64,000 nucleotides of DNA from DASSUW01 sp963730535 (GTDB lineage: Bacteria; Actinomycetota; Thermoleophilia; Solirubrobacterales; Solirubrobacteraceae), in contig CAVSRU010000002.1 in assembly GCA_963730535.1 (NCBI GenBank), forward strand, positions 260,280-324,279. Reading direction: 5' to 3'. Below are positions 47,592 to 55,295 of the stretch, piece by piece. A model generated the notes under the pieces. The model made no database searches. It was not told the DNA's origin and saw nothing but the letters and a program-made list of their open reading frames with translations. Made by a program: the position numbers and the translations under genes. How positions within the stretch are numbered: position 1 is the stretch's first letter; every line of letters starts with the position of its first letter.

Positions 47592-49039
47592 GCCTGGACC
47601 TGATCCGCGAGCAGGACGAGAAGCTCTCGCCGGTCGAGCGCCTGGAGGCGCTGTGCGATCGCGGGTCGCTGACGCTGCTGCGCTCGGACGTGCGATCGCG
47701 GCGCATGGGCGACAAGGCGCGGCCCGGGGACGGCGTGATCGCCGGCGCCGGCCGCGTCGACGGGCGCCCGGTGTTCTGCTACGCGCAGGACCCGTCGTAC
47801 CTCGGCGGCTCGCTGGGCGAGCAGCATGCGGATTCGATCGTCAAGGTGCTGCAGCTCGCGGGTCGCGCCGGCGCCCCGGTGGTCGGCTTCATCGAGTCGG
47901 GCGGCGCGCGCATGCAAGAGGGCACCGCGGCGCTGGCCGGCTACGCGCGGATCTTCCGCGAGCAGGTCGCGCTCAGCGGCAAGATCCCGCAGATCTCCGT
48001 GATCTGCGGGGCCTCCGCGGGCGGCGGCTCGTACTCGCCCGCGCTCACCGACTTCGTGATCATGACCGAGCGGGCCAACATGTTCCTCACCGGCCCGGCG
48101 GTCGTGCGCGAGGTGATGGGCGAGGACGTCGACGCGTTCGAGCTCGGCGGGCCGAAGGTCCACGAGCGCAACGGCGTGGCGCACTTCGTCGCGACGACCG
48201 ACGCCGACGCGGCGCTGCTGGCTCGCGACCTGCTCGACCACCTGCCCGCCTCGTCCGCCGAGCGCGCGCCGAAGTGGCGCCCGGTCGGGCCTGTCGGCTA
48301 CGACGCCGGCGAGCCCGTCCCGGAGGACGAGCGCAAGGTCTACGACGTCCGCGACGTGGTGCGCGGGATCGTCGACGGCGGCCGGCTGCTCGAGTGGGGC
48401 CCGAAGTGGGCCCGCAACATCATGTGCGGCTTCGCGCGGCTCGACGGGCGGCCCGTCGGCGTGGTGGCCAACCAGCCGCGCTACCTGGGCGGCGTGCTCG
48501 ACGCCGAGTCGGCCTCCAAGGGGGCGCGCTTCGTCCGCACCTGCAACGCGTTCGGGCTCCCGCTGGTGGTGCTCGTCGACACGCCCGGCTTCATGCCCGG
48601 CACCCGCCAGGAGCAGCTCGGCGTGATCCGCCACGGTGCCAAGCTCGTGCACGCGTTCGCCGAGGCCTCGGTGCCGAAGGTCACCGTCGTGCTGCGCAAG
48701 GCGTTCGGGGGCGCGTTCATCGCCATGAACGCCCGCGACCTCGGCGCCGACTACTCGTTCGCCTGGCCGCAGGCCCAGCTCGGCGTGATGGGCGCCAAGC
48801 AGGCGGTCACGATCGTCAACCGGCGCGACATCGCGGCCGCCGACGACCCGGTCGCGGCGCGCGACGAGCACGCCGCCGAGTACGCGGAGAACTATCTCGG
48901 CGCCCACCTGGCGGCGGCCGAGGGTCACATCGACGAGGTCATCCTCCCCGGTGACACCCGCCGGCGGCTGGTTGAGGCGCTGTCGACGCTCGACGGGATC
49001 GCCCAGCCCGCAACCGGGGTAAGGAACATCCCTCTATGA
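47588..49039 (+). CDS. Acyl-CoA carboxylase carboxyltransferase subunit (AccD/PccB-like)
   Basis: A 483-residue protein with both halves of a carboxyltransferase in one chain, as in AccD/PccB. The N-half has GVIAGAGRVDGRPVFCYAQD, FIESGGARMQEG and CGASAGGGSYSPA; the C-half has DTPGFMPGTRQEQ and RKAFGGAFIAMN. It transfers carboxyl from biotin to acyl-CoA, making malonyl-CoA for FabD. No biotin carboxylase or BCCP gene is in the operon, so the partner must be elsewhere. Confidence 0.93.
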   Translation: MSLDLIREQDEKLSPVERLEALCDRGSLTLLRSDVRSRRMGDKARPGDGVIAGAGRVDGRPVFCYAQDPSYLGGSLGEQHADSIVKVLQLAGRAGAPVVGFIESGGARMQEGTAALAGYARIFREQVALSGKIPQISVICGASAGGGSYSPALTDFVIMTERANMFLTGPAVVREVMGEDVDAFELGGPKVHERNGVAHFVATTDADAALLARDLLDHLPASSAERAPKWRPVGPVGYDAGEPVPEDERKVYDVRDVVRGIVDGGRLLEWGPKWARNIMCGFARLDGRPVGVVANQPRYLGGVLDAESASKGARFVRTCNAFGLPLVVLVDTPGFMPGTRQEQLGVIRHGAKLVHAFAEASVPKVTVVLRKAFGGAFIAMNARDLGADYSFAWPQAQLGVMGAKQAVTIVNRRDIAAADDPVAARDEHAAEYAENYLGAHLAAAEGHIDEVILPGDTRRRLVEALSTLDGIAQPATGVRNIPL

Positions 49040-49839
49040 GCTTTCTCGAAGGCAAGAAGCTGGTCATCACCGGCGTCGTCAACCGCGAGTCGATCGCGTA
49101 CGAGGTCGCGCGCCAGGCCCAGGAGGCCGGCGCCGAGGTCGTGCTCACGTCGTTCGGCCGCGTGCGGCGGATGACCGAACGCTCGGCGTCCAAGCTCGAC
49201 GGCCCGCCCGACGTGCTCGAGCTCGACGTCAACAGCCCCGACGACCTCAGCGCGCTCGCCGACACGCTGCGCGAGCGCTGGGGCCGCGTCGACGGCGTCC
49301 TGCACGCGATCGCGTTCGCTCCCGAGGACGCGCTGGGCGGCAACTTCCTCGAGACGCCGCCGGAGAGCGCCGAGGTGGCGTTCCGGACCAGCGCGTACTC
49401 GTTCAAGGCCCTCGCCGTCGCGCTCGCCGACCTCTACCCGGAGGAGGGCGCCAGCCTCGTGGGCCTCGACTTCGACGCCACGGTCGCCTGGCCGGTCTAC
49501 GACTGGATGGGCGTGGCCAAGGCGGCGCTGGAGGCCACGTCGCGCTACCTCGCGCGTGACCTGGGGCCGCGCGGCGTGCGCGTCAACCTCGTGTCGGCGG
49601 GCCCGCTGGGGACGCTGGCCGCGCGCGGCATCCCCGGCTTCGGCGACCTCGCCACCGCCTGGCGGCGGCAGGCGCCGCTCGGGTGGAACACCGACGACCC
49701 CGGGCCCGTCGCCGGCGCGATCATCTTCCTGCTCAGCGACCTCGCCCGCGGGGTCACGGGGGAGATCCTGCACGTCGACGGCGGGTTCCACGCGATGGGC
49801 ACCGCGCTGACTCCCGTGCTGGAGGAGGCGACTGCGTGA
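49036..49839 (+). CDS. fabI: Enoyl-ACP reductase, InhA-like
   Basis: A 267-residue SDR of the FabI/InhA type that completes each elongation cycle with NADH. It begins LEGKKLVITGVVNRESIAYE, the diverged InhA-type cofactor loop, and has Tyr155 and Lys162 in PVYDWMGVAKAALEA, followed by VSAGPLGTLAARGIPGF. It overlaps the preceding gene (ATGA) and the next (GTGA). Confidence 0.95.
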   Translation: MSFLEGKKLVITGVVNRESIAYEVARQAQEAGAEVVLTSFGRVRRMTERSASKLDGPPDVLELDVNSPDDLSALADTLRERWGRVDGVLHAIAFAPEDALGGNFLETPPESAEVAFRTSAYSFKALAVALADLYPEEGASLVGLDFDATVAWPVYDWMGVAKAALEATSRYLARDLGPRGVRVNLVSAGPLGTLAARGIPGFGDLATAWRRQAPLGWNTDDPGPVAGAIIFLLSDLARGVTGEILHVDGGFHAMGTALTPVLEEATA

Positions 49840-50933
49840 AGCCGCCCGTGTTCCTCACCGGCGCCACCGGCTTCCTCGGCATGGAGGTGCTCGTGCGGCT
49901 GCTCGAGGCGGGCGAGCGCGACGTCATCGCGCTCGTGCGGCCCGGCGCCGACACGTCCGCGGACGAGCGGCTCGAGGCCGTCCTCGCCCAGCTGTGGCGC
50001 GATCCGGAGCCCTACCGCGACCGCGTGCGCGCGGTGGCGGGGGATGTGACGCGTCCCGGCCTGGGGATCGACCCGGAGACGCGCGCCGCGCTCGCCGAGG
50101 AGGTCGGGGCGGTGCTGCACTGCGCGGCGTCGATCTCCTTCGACCTGCCCCTCGACGAGGCGCGCGCCATCAACGTCGAGGGCACGCGCGAGGTGATCGG
50201 CTTCGCCCGCGAGTGCAAGACGCTGGGCCGCCTCGAGCGGTTCCTGCACGTCTCCACCGCCTACGTGTCCGGCAAGCACGGCGGCACGTTCGGCGAGGGC
50301 GAGCTCGACGCCGGGCAGGACTTCCGCAACACGTACGAGCAGACCAAGTGGGAGGCCGAGCACGTCGTGGCTGAGGCCGACGACCTGGCTCCCGCCATCG
50401 CCCGCCCGAGCATCGTGATGGGCGAGTCCGACACGGGCTGGACGCCCGCGTTCAACGTGCTCTACTGGCCGCTGCGCGCGTTCTCGCGCGGGCTGTTCGA
50501 CGAGATCCCCGCGCTCCCGGCCGCCCATGTGGACATCGTTCCGGTCGACTACGTCGCCGACGCGCTCGTCCACCTGCTGGACTCGGACGAGGGCGGGGTC
50601 TTCAATCTGGTGGCGGGCCGCGAAGCCCCGTTCGCGAACGAGCTCGTCGAGCTGGCGTGCGATCGCTTCGGGCGCCCGCGGCCCTCGGTCGTGCCCGAGG
50701 TGGCGGACGAGGCCGGCGACGACCACGGCGCCGTCTACCTCCCGTACTTCGACATGGAGGTCGTGTTCGACGACGCTCGCGCCCGAGCGACGCTCGAGCC
50801 CGCCGGCATCCGCTCCCCGAGGCTGGGCGAATACTTCGGCACGCTGATCGACTACGCGGAAGCCGTCCGGTGGGGCAAGCGGACGATGAGCCGCGAGGAG
50901 GCACGCGAGCGCCTCACCCGCGCTCCCGCCTAG
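49836..50933 (+). CDS. Extended SDR, fatty acyl-CoA reductase/thioester-reductase-like
   Basis: A 365-residue extended short-chain dehydrogenase. The cofactor loop FLTGATGFLGMEVLVRLLE is followed by VLHCAASISFD, the active-site Tyr/Lys pattern around TYEQTKWEAE and HVSTAYVSG. This NAD_binding_4 type reduces thioester-bound acyl chains to aldehydes in some families. It is the last gene of the fab operon, so an acyl-ACP or acyl-CoA substrate is likely but not proven. Its TAG interlocks with the convergent hydrolase stop. Confidence 0.82.
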   Translation: MKPPVFLTGATGFLGMEVLVRLLEAGERDVIALVRPGADTSADERLEAVLAQLWRDPEPYRDRVRAVAGDVTRPGLGIDPETRAALAEEVGAVLHCAASISFDLPLDEARAINVEGTREVIGFARECKTLGRLERFLHVSTAYVSGKHGGTFGEGELDAGQDFRNTYEQTKWEAEHVVAEADDLAPAIARPSIVMGESDTGWTPAFNVLYWPLRAFSRGLFDEIPALPAAHVDIVPVDYVADALVHLLDSDEGGVFNLVAGREAPFANELVELACDRFGRPRPSVVPEVADEAGDDHGAVYLPYFDMEVVFDDARARATLEPAGIRSPRLGEYFGTLIDYAEAVRWGKRTMSREEARERLTRAPA

Positions 50934-51781
50934 GGCATCGCGCGGATGCGCTCGGCGACGAGCGCGGGCTTCTCCTCCGGCAGGAAGTGGCCCGCGCCGT
51001 CGACGAACTCGACCTCGCCCTTGAAGCCCTGGACGAGCTCGCGGCCGAGGGGGTCGCGGCGGCCGTGCAGGAGCCGGGCGGGCATCGCGAACCGGCGGCC
51101 CCGGAAGGCGCCCATGAGGTTCTTGGGCGCCTCGCGCAGGACGAAGTCGCGGTAGAGCTTGGACGAGGCGTGCGCGGCCTGCGGCTCGCGCAGCACGGCC
51201 AGGTAGGTCTCGATCTCCTCGTCGGTCCAGGCGCGGCCGTCGCGGCGCGCGACCTCGAGCAGCCGCCGCGGGAACCCGCCGTCGCGCACCAGGCGCTCGC
51301 CGATGACCGGCGCGGCGAGCGGCGGGATGTAGGCGAGCCGCCACAGGTTGCGCAGGCCGGTGATCGTCGGGACCCAGGGGCTGTTGATCGACATCGCGAG
51401 CAGGGACGAGAAGCGGTCCGGCGCCCGGAGCGCGGCGAGCATGGCCACCCAGGCGCCCCAGTCGTGGCCCGCGAGGCGCACCCGGTCGAGCCCGAGGGCG
51501 TCGAGCAGCGCGATCGCGTCCTCGGCGATCCGCTCCTTGACGAACACGTCGTCGGCCGGCGCGCCCGACCATCCGAAGCCGCGCATGTCGGGCGCCAGGA
51601 CGCGGAGGTCGGGCAGCTCTGCGATCACGTCCCGCCACGACCACCAGTGCTGGGGCCAGCCGTGCAGGCAGAGCACCGCCGGGGCGTCGGGCGGCCCGGC
51701 GGCGGCGAGGTGCACACGCACGCCCGTGGCCAGATCGTGGTGGCTGTGCTCGACGCCCGCAACCTCCGGCATGTCTGGCAT
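50930..51781 (-). CDS. Alpha/beta hydrolase (epoxide hydrolase-like)
   Basis: A 283-residue hydrolase with LCLHGWPQHWWSWRD (oxyanion loop), LAPDMRGFGWS, and nucleophile elbow LAGHDWGAWVAM where Asp rather than Ser is the nucleophile, as in epoxide hydrolases and haloalkane dehalogenases. The acid is near HGRRDPLG and the His in GAGHFLPEEKP. The ATG at 51781 opens MPDMPEV; longer upstream frames run into the rpmG leader and are not used. It is divergent from rpmG. Confidence 0.9.
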   Translation of the reverse strand: MPDMPEVAGVEHSHHDLATGVRVHLAAAGPPDAPAVLCLHGWPQHWWSWRDVIAELPDLRVLAPDMRGFGWSGAPADDVFVKERIAEDAIALLDALGLDRVRLAGHDWGAWVAMLAALRAPDRFSSLLAMSINSPWVPTITGLRNLWRLAYIPPLAAPVIGERLVRDGGFPRRLLEVARRDGRAWTDEEIETYLAVLREPQAAHASSKLYRDFVLREAPKNLMGAFRGRRFAMPARLLHGRRDPLGRELVQGFKGEVEFVDGAGHFLPEEKPALVAERIRAMP

Positions 51782-51802
51782 GGAGCGGGACAGTACCTGC
51801 GC

Positions 51803-51855
51803 TATCCTCAGATGCCGACCTCGCGCCGGGTGCGGGGTTTTTCCTTGCCCGGCGC
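51803..51855 (+). promoter_or_regulatory. Candidate -10 box and leader hairpin upstream of rpmG
   Basis: TATCCT at 51803-51808 could be a -10 box for the ribosomal operon; no convincing -35 is seen. Downstream, GCGCCGGG (51823) and CCCGGCGC (ending 51855) form an 8-bp stem around a 17-nt loop containing GGGGTTTTTCC, a possible leader structure. Confidence 0.3.
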
Positions 51856-51890
51856 CAGCACCACCTTCGACCCTCGGAGCGCGCCGACAC

Positions 51891-52055
51891 ATGGCCCGTG
51901 GAGACGTCCGGATCGCCGTCACCCTCGCGTGCGAGGAGTGCAAGCGCCGGAACTACCAGACCAACAAGTCCAAGCGGAACAACCCGGACCGCATCGCCCT
52001 GCGCAAGTACTGCAGGTGGTGCCGCCGGCACACCCCGCACCGCGAGACCCGCTAG
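51891..52055 (+). CDS. rpmG: 50S ribosomal protein L33
   Basis: A 54-residue basic protein of the 50S subunit. It has the zinc-ribbon pairs CEEC and CRWC, with RRNYQTNKSKRNNPDRI between and HTPHRETR at the end, so it is the zinc-binding C+ form. First gene of the rpmG-secE-nusG-rplKAJL block; the start is 12 nt before secE in phase with the operon order seen in other bacteria. Confidence 0.95.
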   Translation: MARGDVRIAVTLACEECKRRNYQTNKSKRNNPDRIALRKYCRWCRRHTPHRETR

Positions 52056-52067
52056 GCAGCTCGTCTC

Positions 52068-52553
52068 ATGGCCCGTGATCGACAGCGCGCGAAGCAGCGT
52101 CGCCGCAACCGCCAGCCGGGCTCCGGCGGGCCCGCGGCCGGCTCGGCACGCACCCGCGCGAGGGACATCGGTCTCGAGCCCACCGACGCCGAGCTCGGCA
52201 ACACTCCGCCGCCCGAGCCCACCAAGCACGCCATGCCCGACGTGGAGCAGGCGCGCATGGCCGAGGCCGGCGTCGAGCCCGAGCCCGAGCTGGAGCCCAT
52301 TCCCGAGGACGTCGAGGCCACCGATCCGGCGGTCCTCGAGGAGCGCCAAGCGGCGCGGCGCCCGCGCAGGCAGCGCGGCCGCATCATCACCTTCCTCGGC
52401 CACGTGGTCGACGAGCTGCGCCGGGTCCAGTGGCCGGATCGCCGCCAGACGTTTCAGGGCACGGCTGTCACGCTGGGCTTCGTCGTCGTCGCCGGCGGCT
52501 TCCTCGGGCTGATGGACGCCATCTGGAAGCCCCTCATCGACGCCCTTATCTAG
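52068..52553 (+). CDS. secE: Preprotein translocase subunit SecE (long N-terminal extension)
   Basis: A 161-residue protein. The last 60 residues are standard single-span SecE: LGHVVDELRRVQWPDRRQT followed by a membrane helix TLGFVVVAGGFLGLMDAIW. The first 100 residues are a basic then acidic, Pro/Glu-rich, probably disordered extension. SecE stabilises SecY in the protein-export channel. Extended SecE is common in actinobacteria. Confidence 0.93.
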   Translation: MARDRQRAKQRRRNRQPGSGGPAAGSARTRARDIGLEPTDAELGNTPPPEPTKHAMPDVEQARMAEAGVEPEPELEPIPEDVEATDPAVLEERQAARRPRRQRGRIITFLGHVVDELRRVQWPDRRQTFQGTAVTLGFVVVAGGFLGLMDAIWKPLIDALI

Positions 52554-52574
52554 AACCTCTTCTTCAGGACTTTC

Positions 52575-53099
52575 ATGTTTCGCTGGTACGTCATCAACAC
52601 CTATTCCGGGCACGAGAACAAGGTCAAGCAGAACCTGCTTCACCGCGTGAGCTCGCTCAACCAGTCCCGCTCCGTGCGGCAGGTCGTCGTCCCGACGGAG
52701 ACCGTGCAGGAGCTCAAGGACAACCAGAAGATCACGGTCGAGAAGCGCACCATGCCCGGCTACGTGCTGGTGAACATGGACCTCAACGAGGACTCGTGGG
52801 CGGTCGTCAAGGGCACGCCCGGGGTGACCGGCTTCGTCGGCGCCTCCAACGAGCCGATCCCGCTCACCCAGGGCGAGGTCGACCGGCTGCTGCACAAGTC
52901 CGACGTCGCGGTCCGGGCGCCCAGCCGCGCGCAGTTCGACATCGGGGAGTCCGTCAAGGTCATCTCCGGCCCGCTCTCGGACTTCTCGGGCGAGATCTCC
53001 GAGATCAACGAGGACGCGAGCAAGCTCAAGGTGCTGGTATCCATCTTCGGCCGCGAGACGCCCGTCGAGGTCGGCTACGACCAAGTGAAGAAGATCTAA
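52575..53099 (+). CDS. nusG: Transcription termination/antitermination protein NusG
   Basis: A 174-residue protein. The NGN domain starts MFRWYVINTYSGHENKVKQN and includes MPGYVLVNMDL and GVTGFVGASNEPIPL; the KOW domain is FDIGESVKVISGPLSDFSGE. It binds RNA polymerase to modulate pausing and links transcription to translation and Rho. Conserved position between secE and rplK. Confidence 0.97.
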   Translation: MFRWYVINTYSGHENKVKQNLLHRVSSLNQSRSVRQVVVPTETVQELKDNQKITVEKRTMPGYVLVNMDLNEDSWAVVKGTPGVTGFVGASNEPIPLTQGEVDRLLHKSDVAVRAPSRAQFDIGESVKVISGPLSDFSGEISEINEDASKLKVLVSIFGRETPVEVGYDQVKKI

Positions 53100-53107
53100 C
53101 TGGCTAA

Positions 53108-53155
53108 CGTCGCCGAAGGCGAGTGCGACGAAGGAGCATCTCGCCTGGCAGGCGA
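53108..53155 (+). other. Two small hairpins in the nusG-rplK spacer
   Basis: TCGCC-GAA-GGCGA at 53110-53122 (inside a wider CGTCGC/GCGACG pairing) and TCGCC-TGGCA-GGCGA at 53141-53155. They lie in the leader of rplK and may modulate L11-L1 expression. A GAAAGG ribosome site follows. Confidence 0.35.
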
Positions 53156-53166
53156 AAGGCAAATCA

Positions 53167-53592
53167 ATGGCAAAAAAAGTTCTCACAACAATCAAGCTCC
53201 AGGCGCCCGGCGGGCAGGCCTCGCCGGCGCCGCCGGTCGGCCCCGCGCTGGGCCAGCACGGCATCAACATCATGGAGTTCGTCAAGGCGTTCAACGCCCA
53301 GACGGCGAACGACATGGGCACGACGATCCCGGTCGAGATCACGGTCTTCGAGGACCGCTCGTTCACGTTCGTGACCAAGACGCCGCCGGCCGCCGTGCTG
53401 ATCCGGCAGGCGATCGGCATCGAGAAGGGCTCGGGCGAGCCGAACCGCACGAAGGTCGGCACGATCTCCTCGGAGCAGGTCCGCCAGATCGCCGAGAAGA
53501 AGCTGCCCGACCTGAACGCCCACGACGTCGACCAGGCCGCCAAGATCATCGCCGGCACGGCGCGCTCCATGGGCGTCGAGGTGGTGGCGTAA
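53167..53592 (+). CDS. rplK: 50S ribosomal protein L11
   Basis: A 141-residue protein of the GTPase centre of the 50S subunit. It begins KKVLTTIKLQAPGGQASPAP, has PVGPALGQHGINIMEFVKAFN, and a C-terminal RNA-binding domain ending DVDQAAKIIAGTARSMG. Length and sequence are canonical. It overlaps no gene; rplA starts on the next base. Confidence 0.97.
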   Translation: MAKKVLTTIKLQAPGGQASPAPPVGPALGQHGINIMEFVKAFNAQTANDMGTTIPVEITVFEDRSFTFVTKTPPAAVLIRQAIGIEKGSGEPNRTKVGTISSEQVRQIAEKKLPDLNAHDVDQAAKIIAGTARSMGVEVVA

Positions 53593-54321
53593 GTGGCCAA
53601 GCACGGGCGTAAGTACGTGGAGGTCCGCGAGAAGGTCGACCGCGAGCGCGAGTACTCGCCGCACGAGGCCGTCCGCCTGATCAAGGAGACCAAGCGCGCG
53701 AAGTTCGACGAGAGCGTCGAGGTCCACGTGCGCACGGGGCTCAACGTCCGCCATGCCGACGAGCAGCTGCGCGGCACGATCGCGCTGCCCCACGGGCTCG
53801 GCAAGGACGTCAAGATCGCCGTCTTCGCCAAGGGCGACAAGGCGCGCGAGGCAGAGGAGGCGGGTGCCGACTACGTGGGCGCCGAGGACCTCGCCGAGCG
53901 CGTGCAGAACGAGGGCTTCACCGACTTCGACGTCGCCATCGCGACGCCGGACATGATGCCGGTGGTCGGCCGCCTCGGTCGCATCCTCGGCCCCCAGGGC
54001 AAGATGCCGAACCCGAAGGTCGGCACCGTGACGATGGACGTGCGCAAGGCCGTCGAGGAGTCCAAGGCCGGCAAGGTCGAGTACCGCACCGACCGCACGG
54101 CGATCGTCCACATGACGGTCGGCAAGACCTCGTTCCCGGACGAGCACCTGCTCGCGAACTACCAGGCGATCATCGAGGAGCTCATCCGCGCCAAGCCGTC
54201 CGCTGCCAAGGGACGGTACCTGCGCACCGTGGTGCTCGCCGCGACGATGGGTCCCGGCATCAAGGTCGACCCGTCGAAGACCCGTGACTTGATCGACGCT
54301 CAGGAGGCTGCGCCCGCCTAG
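53593..54321 (+). CDS. rplA: 50S ribosomal protein L1
   Basis: A 242-residue protein of the L1 stalk. Key stretches are FDESVEVHVRTGLNVRHAD, LPHGLGKDVKIAVFAKGD, and GRLGRILGPQGKMPNPKVGT. It binds 23S rRNA and often its own mRNA as a translational repressor. GTG start directly after the rplK stop. Confidence 0.97.
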   Translation: MAKHGRKYVEVREKVDREREYSPHEAVRLIKETKRAKFDESVEVHVRTGLNVRHADEQLRGTIALPHGLGKDVKIAVFAKGDKAREAEEAGADYVGAEDLAERVQNEGFTDFDVAIATPDMMPVVGRLGRILGPQGKMPNPKVGTVTMDVRKAVEESKAGKVEYRTDRTAIVHMTVGKTSFPDEHLLANYQAIIEELIRAKPSAAKGRYLRTVVLAATMGPGIKVDPSKTRDLIDAQEAAPA

Positions 54322-54345
54322 TCGCTGCGCAGCCCTCCCAAGACC

Positions 54346-54366
54346 CCCGGCAGCCATAAGACCGGG
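54346..54366 (+). promoter_or_regulatory. Possible L10-type leader hairpin before rplJ
   Basis: In the 59-nt gap before rplJ, CCCGG (54346) pairs with CCGGG (ending 54366) around an 11-nt CAGCCATAAGA loop. L10 autogenously regulates rplJL through a leader in other bacteria. This one is much shorter than the known L10 leader, so the assignment is tentative. Confidence 0.3.
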
Positions 54367-54380
54367 ATAGGAGGAACCGC

Positions 54381-54905
54381 TTGAACCGAGAACAGAAAGC
54401 CGCGGTCATCGATGAGGTGGCCGCCCAGATCAGCGCCGCGGACGCCGTGTTCGCGGTCGACTACCGCGGCATCTCCGTGCCGCAGGCCGCCGAGCTGCGC
54501 ACCAGGCTCCGCGACGCGGACGCCAGCTTCCGCGTCGTCAAGAACACGCTGACCGAGCGCGCCGCCGACAAGGCCGGCGCCGACGGCCTCAAGGCCCTCC
54601 TCGAGGGCCCCACGGCGATGACGTTCGTGCGCGGCGACGCCGCCGCGGCCGCCAAGGCGCTGTCGGACTTCCGCCGCCAGAGCGGCGGCCAGCTGCTCGA
54701 GTTCAAGGGCGGCTGGATGAACGGCGCTGCGCTCGCGGCGCCCGAGATCGAGGCGATCGCCCGGCTCCCCTCCCGCGACGTGCTCAACGGGCGCCTCGTG
54801 GGGATGGTCGCCTCCCCGCTCACCGGACTTGTCACCAGCCTCGGCGGCCTCATCGGCGGCCTGGCTCGTCAGCTACAGCAACTTTCAGAACAGAAGGAGA
54901 ACTAA
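54381..54905 (+). CDS. rplJ: 50S ribosomal protein L10
   Basis: A 174-residue protein that anchors the L7/L12 stalk. The N-terminal domain includes VFAVDYRGISVPQAAELRT and FRVVKNTL, and a C-terminal Leu-rich helix that binds L7/L12 dimers ends LARQLQQLSEQKEN. Start is TTG at 54381, supported by the AGGAGGAA ribosome site 6 nt upstream. Confidence 0.96.
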   Translation: MNREQKAAVIDEVAAQISAADAVFAVDYRGISVPQAAELRTRLRDADASFRVVKNTLTERAADKAGADGLKALLEGPTAMTFVRGDAAAAAKALSDFRRQSGGQLLEFKGGWMNGAALAAPEIEAIARLPSRDVLNGRLVGMVASPLTGLVTSLGGLIGGLARQLQQLSEQKEN

Positions 54906-54908
54906 GAC

Positions 54909-55295
54909 ATGGCTACCAGCACCCAGGAGTGGATCGACGAGCTCAAGGGCATCACCGTGCTCGAGCTCGCCGAGCGCATCAAGGCGCTCGAGGAGGAGTT
55001 CGGCGTGTCCGCCGCGGCCGTCGCCGCGCCGGCCGCAGCCGCCGGTGGCGGCGGTGGCGACGACGGCGCGCCTGCCGAGGAGCAGACCGCGTTCGACGTC
55101 GTGCTCACCGGCGCCGGCGACAAGAAGATCCAGGTCATCAAGGTCGTCCGCGCGGCGACCGGCCTCGGCCTCAAGGAGGCCAAGGCGCTCGTCGACGAGG
55201 CCCCCAAGCCCGTCAAGGAGGGCGTCGACCGCGAAGAGGCCGACAAGCTCAAGAACGAGCTGGAAGAGGCTGGCGCGAGCGTCGAGGTCAAGTAA
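54909..55295 (+). CDS. rplL: 50S ribosomal protein L7/L12
   Basis: A 128-residue acidic stalk protein. The N-terminal dimerisation helix is LERIKALEEEFG-like, a Gly/Ala-rich hinge follows, and the C-terminal domain has FDVVLTGAGDKKIQVIKVVR and GLGLKEAKALVDEAP. It recruits translation GTPases. Its TAA shares a base with the apparent recC start. Confidence 0.97.
   Translation: MATSTQEWIDELKGITVLELAERIKALEEEFGVSAAAVAAPAAAAGGGGGDDGAPAEEQTAFDVVLTGAGDKKIQVIKVVRAATGLGLKEAKALVDEAPKPVKEGVDREEADKLKNELEEAGASVEVK

Noticed and set aside
51782..51890. Possible tRNA upstream of rpmG, as in some bacteria
   Set aside because: No cloverleaf or TTCRANNC T-loop is present; only a single hairpin is seen.
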